Below, in pieces: positions 1-9,400 of a stretch of DNA of 64,000 nt. The position numbers and the translations under genes were made by a program. Each line of letters starts with the position of its first letter. Positions within the stretch are counted from its first letter, which is position 1. The stretch is from Mesorhizobium sp. WSM4904. GTDB taxonomy: Bacteria; Pseudomonadota; Alphaproteobacteria; Rhizobiales; Rhizobiaceae. The DNA is taken from assembly GCF_029674545.1 (NCBI RefSeq), contig NZ_CP121354.1, positions 1,240,001 to 1,304,000 on the forward strand, written 5' to 3'. Below the pieces are notes generated by a model. It worked only from the letters and a program-made list of their open reading frames with translations. It ran no database searches and was not told the origin of the DNA.

Positions 1-319
1 ATCGCATGCTGGCGCGACGTTGCTTTGCGGCCACCGTCGCGCCTGCCCGTGAACTGTTCGCGCCTGTGCTCATGCTCGCCTTGACACCCTCGATGGGTCC
101 ATCCGGGATGGTCAACCATCCGGAACATAGCGGGCAGGCGGGCATCTTCACCAGCAGTCTCTGTGTCGCTCTCGTGGCGGCAAACAAGATCGAGGCTGGC
201 GGGGTGATGATCAACGGTCCTCGAACCATCGATTTTGATCGCGGTGGCCGTTCAGTGCGTTCAAGCACGAGGCGCCGTTAGACGGCACCGCAGCATCATA
301 GCGAAGTGCCATGCAGGAC
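1..319. other. Non-coding stretch, nothing recognised
   Basis: No reading frame here resembles a known protein. The one open frame, of about 90 codons on the plus strand, has no ribosome-binding site and no recognisable motif. The stretch lies outside a nodD relic and is probably decayed island DNA. Confidence 0.5.
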
Positions 320-628
320 GACTCCCTGCAGCATCGTCTCGCGCAGCCAAACACTTGCCGGATCACTGTTGTGAACGGCCGGGCGTTTGACGGCCTGTGA
401 CGCGAAAAGGCAACGGAAGATCTAGCATTTATGGGGGAAATGTTTTTTCGGAGTGCTTGACCCGCAGGAAGGGCAGGGCATGACTGCCTATCGCCCGACC
501 CGGCAAGGCCGCACTCATGACCGGCTGGGCTCGGTTAATCCTGCATGCCGCGCCCATGAGGTTACTTGTCCGGAGTGCGTCGAGCACAACGAGGAGATGT
601 AGTTCACGATCTTTGAAAAGCGTGGTCA
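320..628 (-). pseudogene. nodD: nodD relic 1 (3' end fused to 5' end)
   Basis: On the minus strand this matches both ends of the intact nodD at 13041-13958 with the middle missing. The part up to about 500 resembles the 3' end of nodD, and the part from about 503 resembles the first 40 or so codons, encoding [11 protein letters not shown] and RINRAQPVMSAA, the degenerate helix-turn-helix. The start codon position reads CGT instead of CAT on the plus strand, so the start is lost. It is non-functional as a LysR regulator but keeps the divergent nod box that normally sits beside nodD. Confidence 0.8.
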
Positions 629-631
629 ACC

Positions 632-680
632 ATCCAAAGTGTGGATGCCTTTCATCGAAACAAACGATTTCATCAATGTT
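632..680 (+). promoter_or_regulatory. nod box in front of nodFE copy 1
   Basis: The stretch begins ATCCAAAGTGTGGATG and continues with ATCGAAACAAACGATTT, fitting the conserved nod-box pattern bound by NodD. It points toward nodF, about 390 bases downstream, across a nodA relic. Confidence 0.85.
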
Positions 681-780
681 CTGGAATCCTGCATGGGCAG
701 AAGCACCTGATGGACACCGATGCCCCCACTGCCTCATGGCGTGGCGAGCGTCTTAAGAAACCGCCCGAAAGGAGATTTTT

Positions 781-975
781 CATGCGCTCTACCGGGCAGT
801 GGAGTGCTGGGAAAGGGAGTTGCAACTGACCGGCCATGTCAAACTGTCCGACTTCTTCCGAGCCTATGGACAGACCGGGAGACGCGCACGTGTAGCGGCT
901 CACATCGTCATACTGCACCTACGCCACACACCGGCCGGACCTGATCCGGCTTTATGAGCATTGGGTTTTGTCAGT
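781..975 (+). pseudogene. nodA: nodA relic 1
   Basis: This lies downstream of the nod box exactly where nodA starts in the intact operon. The stretch encoding [21 protein letters not shown] in nodA (3430-3520) is recognisable here as a degenerate copy, followed after a deletion by the piece matching AAHIGMLR and then fragments of the central part. Frameshifts and stops prevent any NodA product. Its presence indicates that the nodFE transcription unit was joined to a duplicated nodD-nodA promoter region. Confidence 0.75.
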
Positions 976-1066
976 TGCCCAAGCGTGATGGCTTTCGCGA
1001 CGCGGCGCGCCTCAGGAACTGAGCCGCGTCCAGGTCGAAACGCGGGAAAGAAAGACAGGAAACAGA

Positions 1067-1348
1067 ATGGCCGATCAATTCGCAACGGACGTCATTGCCC
1101 TGATCAAGAAACGCGCCGAGTCGGAGAGCGGTGAGGGAATGCCTGCGTCATTCGTCGGCGAGATAACAATCGCCACGGAACTGGACGCGCTCGGGTTCGA
1201 TTCGCTGGGTTTGGCGGACGTCCTCTGGGATGTGGAGCAGGCCTACGGCATCAAGATCGACATGAACACGGCCGATGCCTGGTCCAATCTCAAGAATGTC
1301 GGCGACGTCGTGGAAGCCGTCCGCGGCTTGCTTGCGAAGGAGGCTTGA
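1067..1348 (+). CDS. nodF: NodF acyl carrier protein, copy 1
   Basis: NodF is a dedicated acyl carrier protein that, with the ketosynthase NodE, builds the special (often polyunsaturated) fatty acid that NodA puts on the Nod factor. The 93-residue product has the carrier fold and the attachment motif [17 protein letters not shown], with Ser46 as the expected phosphopantetheine site. The start follows an AGGAAACAG-type ribosome site. It ends one base before the nodE start, so the two are co-translated. The protein is identical to copy 2. It is presumably cytoplasmic and induced through the nod box at 632. Confidence 0.95.
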   Translation: MADQFATDVIALIKKRAESESGEGMPASFVGEITIATELDALGFDSLGLADVLWDVEQAYGIKIDMNTADAWSNLKNVGDVVEAVRGLLAKEA

Positions 1349-2557
1349 ATGGACAGGCGCGTCGTTATCACCGGAGTGGGCGGCCTGTGCGGACTGGGCA
1401 CCGAGGCCGCCTCTATGTGGAAAGAGATGCGCGAAGGCCGCTCCGCCATCGGCCCGATCGCCAATTCCGAGCTTCATGACCTGGAGGGCATGACCGGCGC
1501 TGAGATCAAGGCGCTGCCCCAGCACGACATCAACCGGGGGCATCTCATCTCCATGGACCGCTTCAGCTTGCTCGCCGTGCTTGCAGCGCGCGAAGCCATG
1601 CGGCAGGCCGGACTTTCCTGCGACGAGGGGAATGCCCATCGCTTCGGCGCGACAGTGGGCGTCGGATTTACCGGTTCGTACGCAACAGAACAAACTTACC
1701 GCTCACTGCTTTTGGGTAGCGCAATCCGTGCTGAACTCTTCACTGGAGTAAAGGTGATGCCCAGCGCCGCTTCCGTCCATCTTAGCTTGAGCCTCGGCTT
1801 GCGCGGGCCGGTCTTCGGGGTGACCTCCGCATGTGCCTCGGCCAACCATGCGATCGCCTCGGCGGTGGACCAGATCAAGCTGGGCCGGGCCGACGTAATG
1901 GTTTCCGGGGGCAGCGACGCACCCTTCGCATGGGGCGTGCTGAAAGCATGGGAAGCAATGCGCGTGCTTTCACCCGATACCTGCCGGCCCTTCTCCGCCG
2001 ATAGGAAGGGCCTGGTGCTGGGCGAGGGTGCGGGCATGGCCGTGCTGGAAAGCTACGAGCATGCCACGAGGCGTGGTGCCACAATTCTTGCCGAGATCGC
2101 CGGCGTCGGCCTTTCCGCCGATGCCTTCCACATTGCCGCGCCATCTGTCGAGGGGCCAGCGTCGGCGATGCGCGCCTGCCTTGCCGATGCCGGGCTGAAT
2201 GCCGAGGACGTCGACTACCTCAACGCGCACGGCACCGGTACCAAGAGCAATGATCAGACTGAAACGGCGGCGATCAAGCGTGTGTTTGGAAACCACGCTT
2301 ATTCGATGTCCATCTCTTCCACCAAGTCCACGCACGCGCATTGCCTCGGCGCAGCGAGCGCGCTTGAAATGATCGCCTGCGTGATGGCAATCCAAGAGGA
2401 CGTCGTGCCGCCGACCGCCAACTATCGCGAGCCAGATCCCGCTTGCGACCTCGACATCACACCCAATGTGCCGCGGGAGCGCAAGGTGCGCGTCGCCATG
2501 AGCAACGCCTTCGCCATGGGCGGTACGAACGCAGTTCTGGCATTCAGGCAGGTGTAG
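1349..2557 (+). CDS. nodE: NodE beta-ketoacyl synthase, copy 1
   Basis: NodE is a beta-ketoacyl-ACP synthase that elongates NodF-bound acyl chains for the Nod factor, and its variable central region is known to influence host range in R. leguminosarum. The 402 residues carry the active-site cysteine in SACASANHA (Cys162), the histidine in NAHGTGT (His294), and Lys326 with His331 in [13 protein letters not shown]. Length fits the family. Compared with copy 2 it differs at residue 19, at 62-70 and heavily at 107-145 (here starting [12 protein letters not shown]), and is the same from about 146 to the end. This pattern suggests recombination between alleles. It probably acts at the inner membrane with NodF. 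Confidence 0.95.
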   Translation: MDRRVVITGVGGLCGLGTEAASMWKEMREGRSAIGPIANSELHDLEGMTGAEIKALPQHDINRGHLISMDRFSLLAVLAAREAMRQAGLSCDEGNAHRFGATVGVGFTGSYATEQTYRSLLLGSAIRAELFTGVKVMPSAASVHLSLSLGLRGPVFGVTSACASANHAIASAVDQIKLGRADVMVSGGSDAPFAWGVLKAWEAMRVLSPDTCRPFSADRKGLVLGEGAGMAVLESYEHATRRGATILAEIAGVGLSADAFHIAAPSVEGPASAMRACLADAGLNAEDVDYLNAHGTGTKSNDQTETAAIKRVFGNHAYSMSISSTKSTHAHCLGAASALEMIACVMAIQEDVVPPTANYREPDPACDLDITPNVPRERKVRVAMSNAFAMGGTNAVLAFRQV

Positions 2558-2608
2558 AAGCCATGCAAGACGCCTCATTTGAGGTCACCTGTCGTATCTA
2601 GCTGCTTG

Positions 2609-3004
2609 CCGGACCACTATGTAAAGCGAGCGCTATTGGCTGCCTCTGCGATGCGGGAATTGGCAGCGGACGTCTCTCGATCAAACAGGCATCTTGCTTG
2701 TAGAATTCTTTTAATCGTGAAGCGGCGCGAGTGCGCTATCCGTTGAGGTGAGCAAGGCCGGCGCCCTGGGTGAGCGCTGGTGTCGGGTGGTGGAAAGTAC
2801 AGGGGGAGCTGTGTGGCCCCTCTTTCTCGGCCTCGACGATGTGCGAAGGAGCCTGCGCGGCGAACGGGCCAACGCCCCAGGCTCAGAACCTGGGCGAACC
2901 TAACTCCCGCCAAAGGACAGCCCAGAGCTGGATACACGAAAGAGATACTGAACCCGCGAATCAGATTCTGATCAATCGTCGTGTCTGAGCTCCACTCGGC
3001 TCTT
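2609..3004. other. Spacer with a diverged repeat
   Basis: No gene is recognised. The part from about 2770 to 2935 resembles 18650-18795 behind nodFE copy 2, sharing the string TTCTCGGCCTCGACGATG and surrounding blocks, but with many more differences than the nodFE core. Neither copy has a convincing reading frame. Confidence 0.6.
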
Positions 3005-3125
3005 ACGGAGATAATCGCGCGGCCCGGCAACGGCCGCGCGTGCCGCGGGCGTGAGCTTTGCGCTTCGTCAGAAGTGCCTCGAGCGTGACGACGATAATTG
3101 ACCAGCCATATGGAACGCATTCGCC
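3005..3125 (-). pseudogene. nodD: nodD relic 2 (5' fragment)
   Basis: Directly behind the nodA nod box, the plus strand reads GATAATCGCGC, then CGGCAACGGCCGC and GTGCCTCGAGCGTGACGACG, a degenerate version of the first part of nodD (compare 13815-13935). The start codon and reading frame are gone. It shows that nodA once had a divergent nodD beside it. Confidence 0.65.
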
Positions 3126-3130
3126 CAGTT

Positions 3131-3179
3131 ATCCAAAGCGTGGATACCTTTCATCTAAACAAAGGATTTTACCGTTTTT
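3131..3179 (+). promoter_or_regulatory. nod box in front of nodABC
   Basis: The stretch starts ATCCAAAGCGTGGATAC, continues ATCTAAACAAAGGATTTTACC, and keeps the AAACAA and ATTTTACC blocks of the consensus better than the nodFE boxes. It lies about 230 bases before nodA and should bind NodD with a flavonoid-type inducer. Confidence 0.88.
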
Positions 3180-3410
3180 GCTGCAGGTCCCATAGAAGCG
3201 CTTCAAGTTGGAAAGATAGGTAGTTCCGATGGTTGCGTTGGATCTGAGGAGCATCATCTGGTGTGCGGGGCGTACAAAGTCAGTCGCATCTGCATTGCGG
3301 CTTGGTCTTTCGGCGGTCCCCACAAGTTACGCCCCGTTGGCGCGACGCCAATTATTTAATCAATGCTTGGACATTTATCTCAACCAGACAGCTACAAGGT
3401 GAGGTCTTCC

Positions 3411-4001
3411 ATGCGTCCGAATGTCGAGTGGAAGTTGTGCTGGGAAAATGAGCTGCAACTGGCCGACCATGTCGAACTCTCCGACTTTTTTCGAAAGACC
3501 TATGGACGGACTGGCGCCTTCAACGCGGAGCCATTCGAAGGCGGCCGCAGTTGGGCCGGCGCGAGGCCGGAATTCCGCGCAATCGGCTACGACGCGCATG
3601 GGGTAGCGGCTCACATCGGCATGCTGCGGCGCTTCATCAAAGTTGGCGAGGTCGACTTGATCGTCGCTGAATTGGGCCTGTACGCGGTTCGTCCGGATCT
3701 TGAAGGGCTCGGAATCGGTTTTTCGATGCGCGTGGCGTACCCAGTGCTCCATCAGTTGGGTGTTCCATTCGCTTTCGGCACGGTTCGGCACGCGCTGCGA
3801 AACCATGTCGAAAGATTCTGCAGAGCCGGCCTCGCGAACATTGTGTCGGGCGTTCGCGTACGGTCGACCCGTCCAGATGTGCATCCCGACCTGCCGCCCA
3901 CGCGCCTGGAAGACGTACTCGTGTTGGTTTCGCCGATCGGACGCTCGATGGACGAGTGGCCGTCTGGTACCCTGATCGACCGGAACGGTCCGGAACTATG
4001 A
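3411..4001 (+). CDS. nodA: NodA N-acyltransferase
   Basis: NodA transfers a fatty acyl chain onto the free amino group of the chitin oligosaccharide made by NodC and deacetylated by NodB. The 196 residues run in the family order: [26 protein letters not shown] near the start, [18 protein letters not shown], and [11 protein letters not shown] with the typical C-terminal [25 protein letters not shown] chose the ATG after AAGGTGAGG because it matches the usual NodA N-terminus; an earlier in-frame ATG at 3363 would add 16 residues. Its stop overlaps the nodB start (ATGA), so A and B are translationally coupled. The nod box lies upstream. Confidence 0.96.
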   Translation: MRPNVEWKLCWENELQLADHVELSDFFRKTYGRTGAFNAEPFEGGRSWAGARPEFRAIGYDAHGVAAHIGMLRRFIKVGEVDLIVAELGLYAVRPDLEGLGIGFSMRVAYPVLHQLGVPFAFGTVRHALRNHVERFCRAGLANIVSGVRVRSTRPDVHPDLPPTRLEDVLVLVSPIGRSMDEWPSGTLIDRNGPEL

Positions 4002-4657
4002 AGCCTCTGGACTACATATGCGAAGGGCAGAGTGACAATGCCGATCGCATTGCAGAGCGCAGCGTCTATCTGACGTTTGACGACGGTCCCAATTCATTTT
4101 TCACACCGCAGATACTCAATGTGCTGGCGCAACATCAGGTGCCGGCGACCTTCTTCGTTGTTGGGGCCTACGCGGCCGACGAGCCGGAACTCGTTCGCCG
4201 AATTATTACAGACGGCCACGGTATAGCCAACCACACGATGACTCATCCGGACCTAGCTAAATGCGGGTCCGTCGAAGTCGACTGCCAGATAGTTGAGGCA
4301 AACAGAGTCATAGGGATGGCTTGCCCGCAGGCCATGGTTCGGTACTTTCGTGCACCCTATGGCATCTGGACCGAAGAAGTAATCGCTGCATTAGCGGGTG
4401 AGGCATTGGCGCCCGTCCATTGGTCCATTGATCCACGCGACTGGTCTCGCCCCGGCGTTGACGCCATCGTCGACAGAGTGCTCGCCGATATCCGGCCGGG
4501 CGCAATCGTGCTGTTGCACGACGGGTGCGCTCCCGACGAATTGCAACCAGGCAATCAAGCCAGTCTGCGCGACCAGACGGTGACAGCGTTGTCACGCCTA
4601 ATTCCAGAATTGCACGGCCGCGGATTTGTAATCCGATCACTTCCTCAACATCCCTGA
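3998..4657 (+). CDS. nodB: NodB chitooligosaccharide deacetylase
   Basis: NodB removes the acetyl group from the non-reducing terminal residue of the Nod-factor backbone, a polysaccharide deacetylase (CE4) reaction needing a divalent metal. The 219-residue protein shows [16 protein letters not shown] and FRAPYG, which hold the metal and catalytic residues, and LLHDG near the end. The start overlaps the nodA stop by four bases. nodC follows after 15 bases. The order nodA-B-C differs from M. loti, in which I recall nodB standing apart. Confidence 0.96.
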   Translation: MKPLDYICEGQSDNADRIAERSVYLTFDDGPNSFFTPQILNVLAQHQVPATFFVVGAYAADEPELVRRIITDGHGIANHTMTHPDLAKCGSVEVDCQIVEANRVIGMACPQAMVRYFRAPYGIWTEEVIAALAGEALAPVHWSIDPRDWSRPGVDAIVDRVLADIRPGAIVLLHDGCAPDELQPGNQASLRDQTVTALSRLIPELHGRGFVIRSLPQHP

Positions 4658-4672
4658 ACAAACAGAGATCCT

Positions 4673-5998
4673 ATGGACCTTCTCACCACAGCCAGTACTG
4701 TTGCCGTTTCGTCTTATGCGGTGCTCTCGACTGTTTACAGAGGCATGCAAGCGGTCTACTCCCAACCGGAAAATGTTACGCCGCCGTCGGAAAGCTTGTT
4801 CGGATCCGACCGTTGGCCGAGCGTGGATGTCATTATCCCCTGCTACAATGAGGACCCGCGCACACTCGCGGCGTGTTTAGCTTCCATTGCAAATCAAGAT
4901 TACTCCGGAACATTTCAGGTCTATCTGGTTGACGACGGTTCTGGAAATCGTAATGCCGTCATCCCGGTACATCACGCCTACGAGGGCGACCCGAGATTCA
5001 ATTTCATTCTGCTCCGCGAAAATGTTGGCAAACGCAAGGCGCAGATCGCCGCCATCCGCCGCTCATCTGGAGATTTCGTGCTCAGCGTCGACTCTGACAC
5101 GACACTTGCGTCCGACGTCATCACGAAGCTTGCAGTAAAAATGCGGGATTCCATGGTCGGAGCGGCCATGGGCCAGCTGACGGCATACAACCGCAGCGAC
5201 ACTTGGTTGACCCGATTGATCGATATGGAATACTGGCTGGCTTGCAATGAGGAGCGCGCGGCGCAAGGTCGCTTTGGTGCGGTCATGTGCTGCTGCGGCC
5301 CATGTGCAATGTACCGCCGGTCTTGTCTCCTTTCTCTGCTGGATCAATACGAGACGCAGCTGTTCAGGGGGAAACCAAGCGACTTCGGTGAAGACCGTCA
5401 TCTTACGATCCTCATGCTGAAAGCAGGCTTTCGAACCGAGTACGTTCCAGGTGCCGTCGCGGCGACAGTCGTTCCGGACAAGATGGGACCTTATTTGCGC
5501 CAACAACTCCGCTGGGCACGAAGCACTTTCCGGGACACGATGCTTGCGCGAGGTCTACTGCGTGGCCTGGATCGCTATCTAACTTTGGATGTGATGGGAG
5601 AGAATCTCGGCCCATTGTTGCTCGGCATCGCGGTAGTAACGGCGCTCGGTGAGTTACTATTTTCACATACAGTAAATTGGTGGACGGTGCTGGCTATTGT
5701 CACGATGACCATAATCAGATCTACGGTGTTATCTTTCCGCACTCGGCAGCTTCGATTCATCGGCTATTCAATGCACGCGTTAATCAGGATATTCCTGTTG
5801 ATCCCCTTGAAGGCTTACGCCCTGTGTACATTGAGCAATAGCGATTGGCTGTCGCGTAAAAGTGTTCCCCTGCCCAACAGCAGCACAAAGGAAATCACAA
5901 GCGCGATGCCGCTTGGCGGAGCAAATGCTGCGGGCAATTCTGGAATTGCGGAGTCACTTCATACTGCAGATCTTTCGCTCACAGCTAGTGAAGTCTGA
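4673..5998 (+). CDS. nodC: NodC chitin oligosaccharide synthase
   Basis: NodC is the processive membrane glycosyltransferase (GT2) that polymerises GlcNAc into the Nod-factor backbone. The 441 residues have an N-terminal membrane segment, DDGS at about 87-90, DSD at 140-142, GEDRH at 239-243, QQLRW at 277-281, and a cluster of membrane segments from about 305 to 385. These are the UDP-GlcNAc binding, metal, catalytic base and processivity motifs in the expected order. The C-terminal tail after about 395 is low in recognisable motifs, as in other NodC proteins. It is the last gene of nodABC; nodI follows after 261 bases. Confidence 0.96.
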   Translation: MDLLTTASTVAVSSYAVLSTVYRGMQAVYSQPENVTPPSESLFGSDRWPSVDVIIPCYNEDPRTLAACLASIANQDYSGTFQVYLVDDGSGNRNAVIPVHHAYEGDPRFNFILLRENVGKRKAQIAAIRRSSGDFVLSVDSDTTLASDVITKLAVKMRDSMVGAAMGQLTAYNRSDTWLTRLIDMEYWLACNEERAAQGRFGAVMCCCGPCAMYRRSCLLSLLDQYETQLFRGKPSDFGEDRHLTILMLKAGFRTEYVPGAVAATVVPDKMGPYLRQQLRWARSTFRDTMLARGLLRGLDRYLTLDVMGENLGPLLLGIAVVTALGELLFSHTVNWWTVLAIVTMTIIRSTVLSFRTRQLRFIGYSMHALIRIFLLIPLKAYALCTLSNSDWLSRKSVPLPNSSTKEITSAMPLGGANAAGNSGIAESLHTADLSLTASEV

Positions 5999-6259
5999 CG
6001 GCCTTGCAGCGCCGAGTGACCGAGTAAGTTGTGTCAGTCGACACGGGGTGAAGCTTGTCGAGTTACCTATGGTCAGAACGGGGACTATGTGGAAGCGACA
6101 CGTGGCATCTTGACGTTATTCTTTGGCGGAAGCGATACACACGTCGCTCCGGCCGCGACTTTCCAAAGGTGTCATCTCAAGGCGGTGGCCTGCTCTGAAC
6201 CAGAATTCGCAAGTAAGCTGCCGGTGGCCAATCGGACTCATTCCGCTTGAGATAGACGC

Positions 6260-7174
6260 ATGTCCAATGTAGCAATCGACCTTACCGGCGTAACCAAATT
6301 ATTCGGAAACAAGCTCGTTGTGGACGGGCTGTCCTTCACCGTTGCATCGGGAGAGTGCTTCGGTCTGCTGGGGCCTAACGGCGCAGGCAAGAGCACGATT
6401 GCGCGTATGCTCCTCGGTATGACCCGGCCTGACGCGGGTGATATAACAGTCCTCGGTCTACCAGTGCCGGCACGCAGCCGCTTGGCCCGCAAGGGCATAG
6501 GCGTGGTCCCGCAGTTCGACAATCTCGACCTGGAATTTACGGTACGTGAGAACCTGTTGGTGTTCGGGCGCTACTTCGGCATGAGTACAAGAGAGATCAA
6601 CGCCGTCATCCCACGGCTGCTCGAGTTCGCTCGCCTTGAGAGCAAGGCGGATTCACGTGTCGGCCTGCTATCCGGCGGGATGAAGCGGCGCCTGACGCTG
6701 GCACGTGCTCTGATCAACGACCCCCAGTTGCTTGTGATGGATGAGCCCACGACCGGCCTCGACCCGCATGCCCGCCATCTGATCTGGGAGCGACTTCGTT
6801 TCCTGCTGGCGAGCGGAAAAACGATCATTTTGACCACCCATTTCATGGAAGAGGCTGAGCGGCTTTGTGATCGGCTGTGTGTTCTCGAGCGGGGACGCAA
6901 GATCGCCGAGGGCAGTCCTCATGCGCTGATCGACGAGTACATTGGGTGCAACGTGATCGAGATCTTCGGCGGTAATCCACAGGAGCTGATTTCGCTGATC
7001 AGACCGTACGTTCAGCGTGTCGAGGTAAGCGGCGAGACGCTCTTTTGCTATGCGCCTGAGCCGGAGGATGTGCGCATCCAGCTTCGCGGTCGAGCGGGTC
7101 TGCGTATTCTAGAGCGTCCACCCAGTCTGGAGGACGTTTTCTTGCGGTTAACCGGACGTGAGATGGAGAAGTGA
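6260..7174 (+). CDS. nodI: NodI ABC transporter ATP-binding protein
   Basis: NodI is the ATPase of the NodIJ exporter that helps secrete lipochitooligosaccharides. The 304 residues contain the Walker A sequence GPNGAGKST (38-46), the signature LSGG (137-140) and Walker B LLVMDEP (157-163), followed by the switch histidine in TTHFMEEAE. The start is chosen at [11 protein letters not shown], giving a family-like N-terminus. nodJ begins three bases after its stop, so the two form one unit, probably continuing the nodABC transcript. Confidence 0.95.
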   Translation: MSNVAIDLTGVTKLFGNKLVVDGLSFTVASGECFGLLGPNGAGKSTIARMLLGMTRPDAGDITVLGLPVPARSRLARKGIGVVPQFDNLDLEFTVRENLLVFGRYFGMSTREINAVIPRLLEFARLESKADSRVGLLSGGMKRRLTLARALINDPQLLVMDEPTTGLDPHARHLIWERLRFLLASGKTIILTTHFMEEAERLCDRLCVLERGRKIAEGSPHALIDEYIGCNVIEIFGGNPQELISLIRPYVQRVEVSGETLFCYAPEPEDVRIQLRGRAGLRILERPPSLEDVFLRLTGREMEK

Positions 7175-7177
7175 GCA

Positions 7178-7966
7178 ATGGGTGAACGTTTTGCGGCCGC
7201 TCTACCCGCCAACGCCTGGAACTGGATGGCGGTGTGGCGCCGCAATCATCTGGCATGGAAGAAGGTGGCATTTGCTTCAATGCTCGGCACCCTTGCTGAT
7301 CCGATGATTTACCTTTTCGGGCTCGGCACTGGCCTTGGACTGTTGGTAGGCCGCATCGAAGGTGCATCCTACATCGCCTTTCTGGCAGCCGGCATGGTTG
7401 CGACGAGCGCGATGACAGCATCAACCTTCGAAACAATTTACGCGGTTTTCGGTCGAATGCGCGATCAGGGCACTTGGGAAGCAATCCTGCACACACAACT
7501 TACCCTCGGCGACATCGTTCTCGGTGAATTGACCTGGGCAGCCACAAAGGCTTTTCTGGCCGGTACGACAATTGCGATTGTTGCGGCCGCGCTAGGTTAT
7601 GCCGCGTGGACGTCGGTTCTCTACGTGCTACCGGTCGTCGCTCTCACCGGATTCGCCTTTGCGAGCCTGGCCATGCTCGTCATCGCGCTCGCGCCCAGTT
7701 ATCACTATTTTATTTTCTATCAGACGCTTGTCATCACACCCATGCTGTTCCTTTCGGGCGCGGTTTTTCCAGTCGGCCAATTGCCAGGAGTGTTTCAGCA
7801 GATTGCGGCCTTCTCGCCCCTGGCGAATTCTATCGAGCTAATCCGTCCGGTGATGCTCGGCCGCCTGGGCGACAATGTAGGGCTGCATATAGGCGCACTT
7901 TGCATGTTCGCTGTATTGCCTTTTTTTCTGTCGGCTGGACTGTTTCATCGACGACTAATGCGTTGA
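7178..7966 (+). CDS. nodJ: NodJ ABC-2 type permease
   Basis: NodJ is the inner-membrane partner of NodI. The 262-residue product has about six hydrophobic segments (for example [20 protein letters not shown] and the stretch ending in the LFLSGAVFP loop) and the ABC-2 permease pattern [14 protein letters not shown] near residue 190, followed by ANSIELIRP. It sits three bases behind nodI. The next recognisable gene, nodH, starts about 280 bases later. Confidence 0.95.
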   Translation: MGERFAAALPANAWNWMAVWRRNHLAWKKVAFASMLGTLADPMIYLFGLGTGLGLLVGRIEGASYIAFLAAGMVATSAMTASTFETIYAVFGRMRDQGTWEAILHTQLTLGDIVLGELTWAATKAFLAGTTIAIVAAALGYAAWTSVLYVLPVVALTGFAFASLAMLVIALAPSYHYFIFYQTLVITPMLFLSGAVFPVGQLPGVFQQIAAFSPLANSIELIRPVMLGRLGDNVGLHIGALCMFAVLPFFLSAGLFHRRLMR

Positions 7967-8249
7967 CGCTTGCTTACACCCATTAACCAGAAGGAGGTCC
8001 GCAATGCCGGATGCAAACTGCCCACAGCGGCCCGGAGGCATGCGTATGCTAGGAATCGCGAGTGGTACAACGCCGAAGCCGGGCGCCACCCAGCCGCTGC
8101 AGGCACCCGCCCAGCTTCGCGACCACACCTCGAAGAACAGGCTGGATGGTGAGGCGCGGACCCACCCGGAGCGTTCAATCGATAGCAGCCAAGCTTCTTG
8201 TGCGCGTCCACAGACCGTCGCGGCCATTATTTAGTTGGATACACATGCA

Positions 8250-9011
8250 ATGACCCACAACGAAGCAACTCTTGAGCCTTTTGTGATCCTTGCTATGCCA
8301 AGGACCGGAACACACTATTTAGAAGAATTGCTAAACGAGCATCCGACCGTTTTGAGTAACGGTGAGTTGCTAAACGAATATGATCCCAATTGGCCCAGCA
8401 CTGATCGCCTGCTAGGCACGGATCGCGAGCTTCTTGAGCTTGCCTATGTGCGCTGCCCTATGCGCGACTACAAGAATGTGACGCATCTTGGATGCAAGAT
8501 CAATGAACCTCAGTTTCGCGAGCGTCCCGCATTCTTTGCGGAACTGGCTCGTTGGCCAGCACTCAAGGTCATCCTTGTTGTTCGCCGAAACGTATTGGAA
8601 TCGCTCCGATCCTTTGTGCAGGCCAGGGAAAGCGGTCACTGGCTGAAGTTCAGCTGGGACAACGATACCGCTCGGCCACCGAGCGTCAGGTTGTCAATCG
8701 CCGACTGTGAGGCTTATTTCAAAGCCGCCGACGATTTTCACGCTCGCGTTATGGACTCCTTCACGTCGACCAACCTGCTTGTAATGGAATACGAGAGCCT
8801 ACTTCACGAACCTGCCCAATGCCTGGGAGCGGTTTGGGATTTCCTGGGCGTTCCAGCGCTTGAGCCATCAGATAACGCCATCCTGCAGCGCCAGGAAACG
8901 CGACCGCTGGATCAAACGGTGGAGAACTTTGACGAGTTGCGGATTCACTTCGCACGGGGACCTTATTCAAGATTTTTTGACCTCGGAGATTCAATGCGCT
9001 CCTACGCTTAA
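8250..9011 (+). CDS. nodH: NodH sulfotransferase
   Basis: NodH moves sulfate from PAPS onto the reducing-end sugar of the Nod factor. The 253-residue protein shows the PAPS-binding stretch FVILAMPRTGTHYLEELLNEHP near the N-terminus and KVILVVRRNVLESLRSFVQARES in the middle, both typical for the family, and ends near FARGPYSRFFDLGD as in S. meliloti NodH. The start at MTHNEATLEP is chosen by similarity; a TTG five codons earlier is possible and no strong ribosome site is seen. No sulfate-activating nodPQ genes are in the window, so PAPS must come from elsewhere. Confidence 0.93.
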   Translation: MTHNEATLEPFVILAMPRTGTHYLEELLNEHPTVLSNGELLNEYDPNWPSTDRLLGTDRELLELAYVRCPMRDYKNVTHLGCKINEPQFRERPAFFAELARWPALKVILVVRRNVLESLRSFVQARESGHWLKFSWDNDTARPPSVRLSIADCEAYFKAADDFHARVMDSFTSTNLLVMEYESLLHEPAQCLGAVWDFLGVPALEPSDNAILQRQETRPLDQTVENFDELRIHFARGPYSRFFDLGDSMRSYA

Positions 9012-9054
9012 TCGCTTGTACCGCGTGCTCTGATGGGCGTGTAGGATATCCTGC

Positions 9055-9083
9055 AGTTTGCGCGCATTCCGTCGCAAAACTGA
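9055..9083. promoter_or_regulatory. Inverted repeat upstream of dctA
   Basis: CAGTTTGCG and CGCAAAACTG face each other across 10 bases, about 220 bases before the sigma-54 promoter of dctA. An activator such as DctD would be expected to bind at this sort of distance, but the match to DctD sites is not established. Confidence 0.4.
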
Positions 9084-9300
9084 CAAACCAAAGTCACCAA
9101 GACGACAGAGATATCGGCCGGCAGTCGATCTGCGGCAGACATCAAAGACACGGCCGCAAGGCGACCTGGTCAATTCCCTCTCTGGCGAAGCACTTCTTCA
9201 GACGCGATCTTTGGCGAGCCTTGAGTGCAAATTCCGGCAAAGGTGGAGGGTTCCAGTGCGCAACCCGCACCAATCTCGCTGGACGGGACAGGCCTCCAGT

Positions 9301-9316
9301 TGGCACGGCGCTTGCT
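9301..9316 (+). promoter_or_regulatory. Sigma-54 promoter of dctA
   Basis: TGGCACG, four bases, then TTGCT is a perfect -24/-12 match with correct spacing. The predicted start of transcription is about 70 bases before the dctA start. No TGT-N10-ACA NifA site was found between nodH and this promoter. Confidence 0.85.
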
Positions 9317-9400
9317 CCGAGATGACAGCAGCGCTCGACCGGAGCGCAGCATGGGAGAAGGAGGAGCCCCCACCCCGATCCGGTCAGGGAGAGAGAAACG

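Larger units (their letters stand above)
507..2608. repeat. 2.1-kb direct repeat, copy 1 (nod box, nodA relic, nodFE)
   Basis: This block recurs at 16542-18643 with a constant offset of 16035 bases. Outside nodE only scattered single-base changes were noticed, for example near 970. Inside nodE the copies diverge sharply in two patches (about 1531-1560 and 1666-1790) and are again nearly identical afterwards. Sequence outside both ends is related but much more diverged. Confidence 0.9.

Noticed and set aside
6..281. 91-codon frame at the window start
   Set aside because: No ribosome site, no similarity, and it overlaps nothing that would support it.
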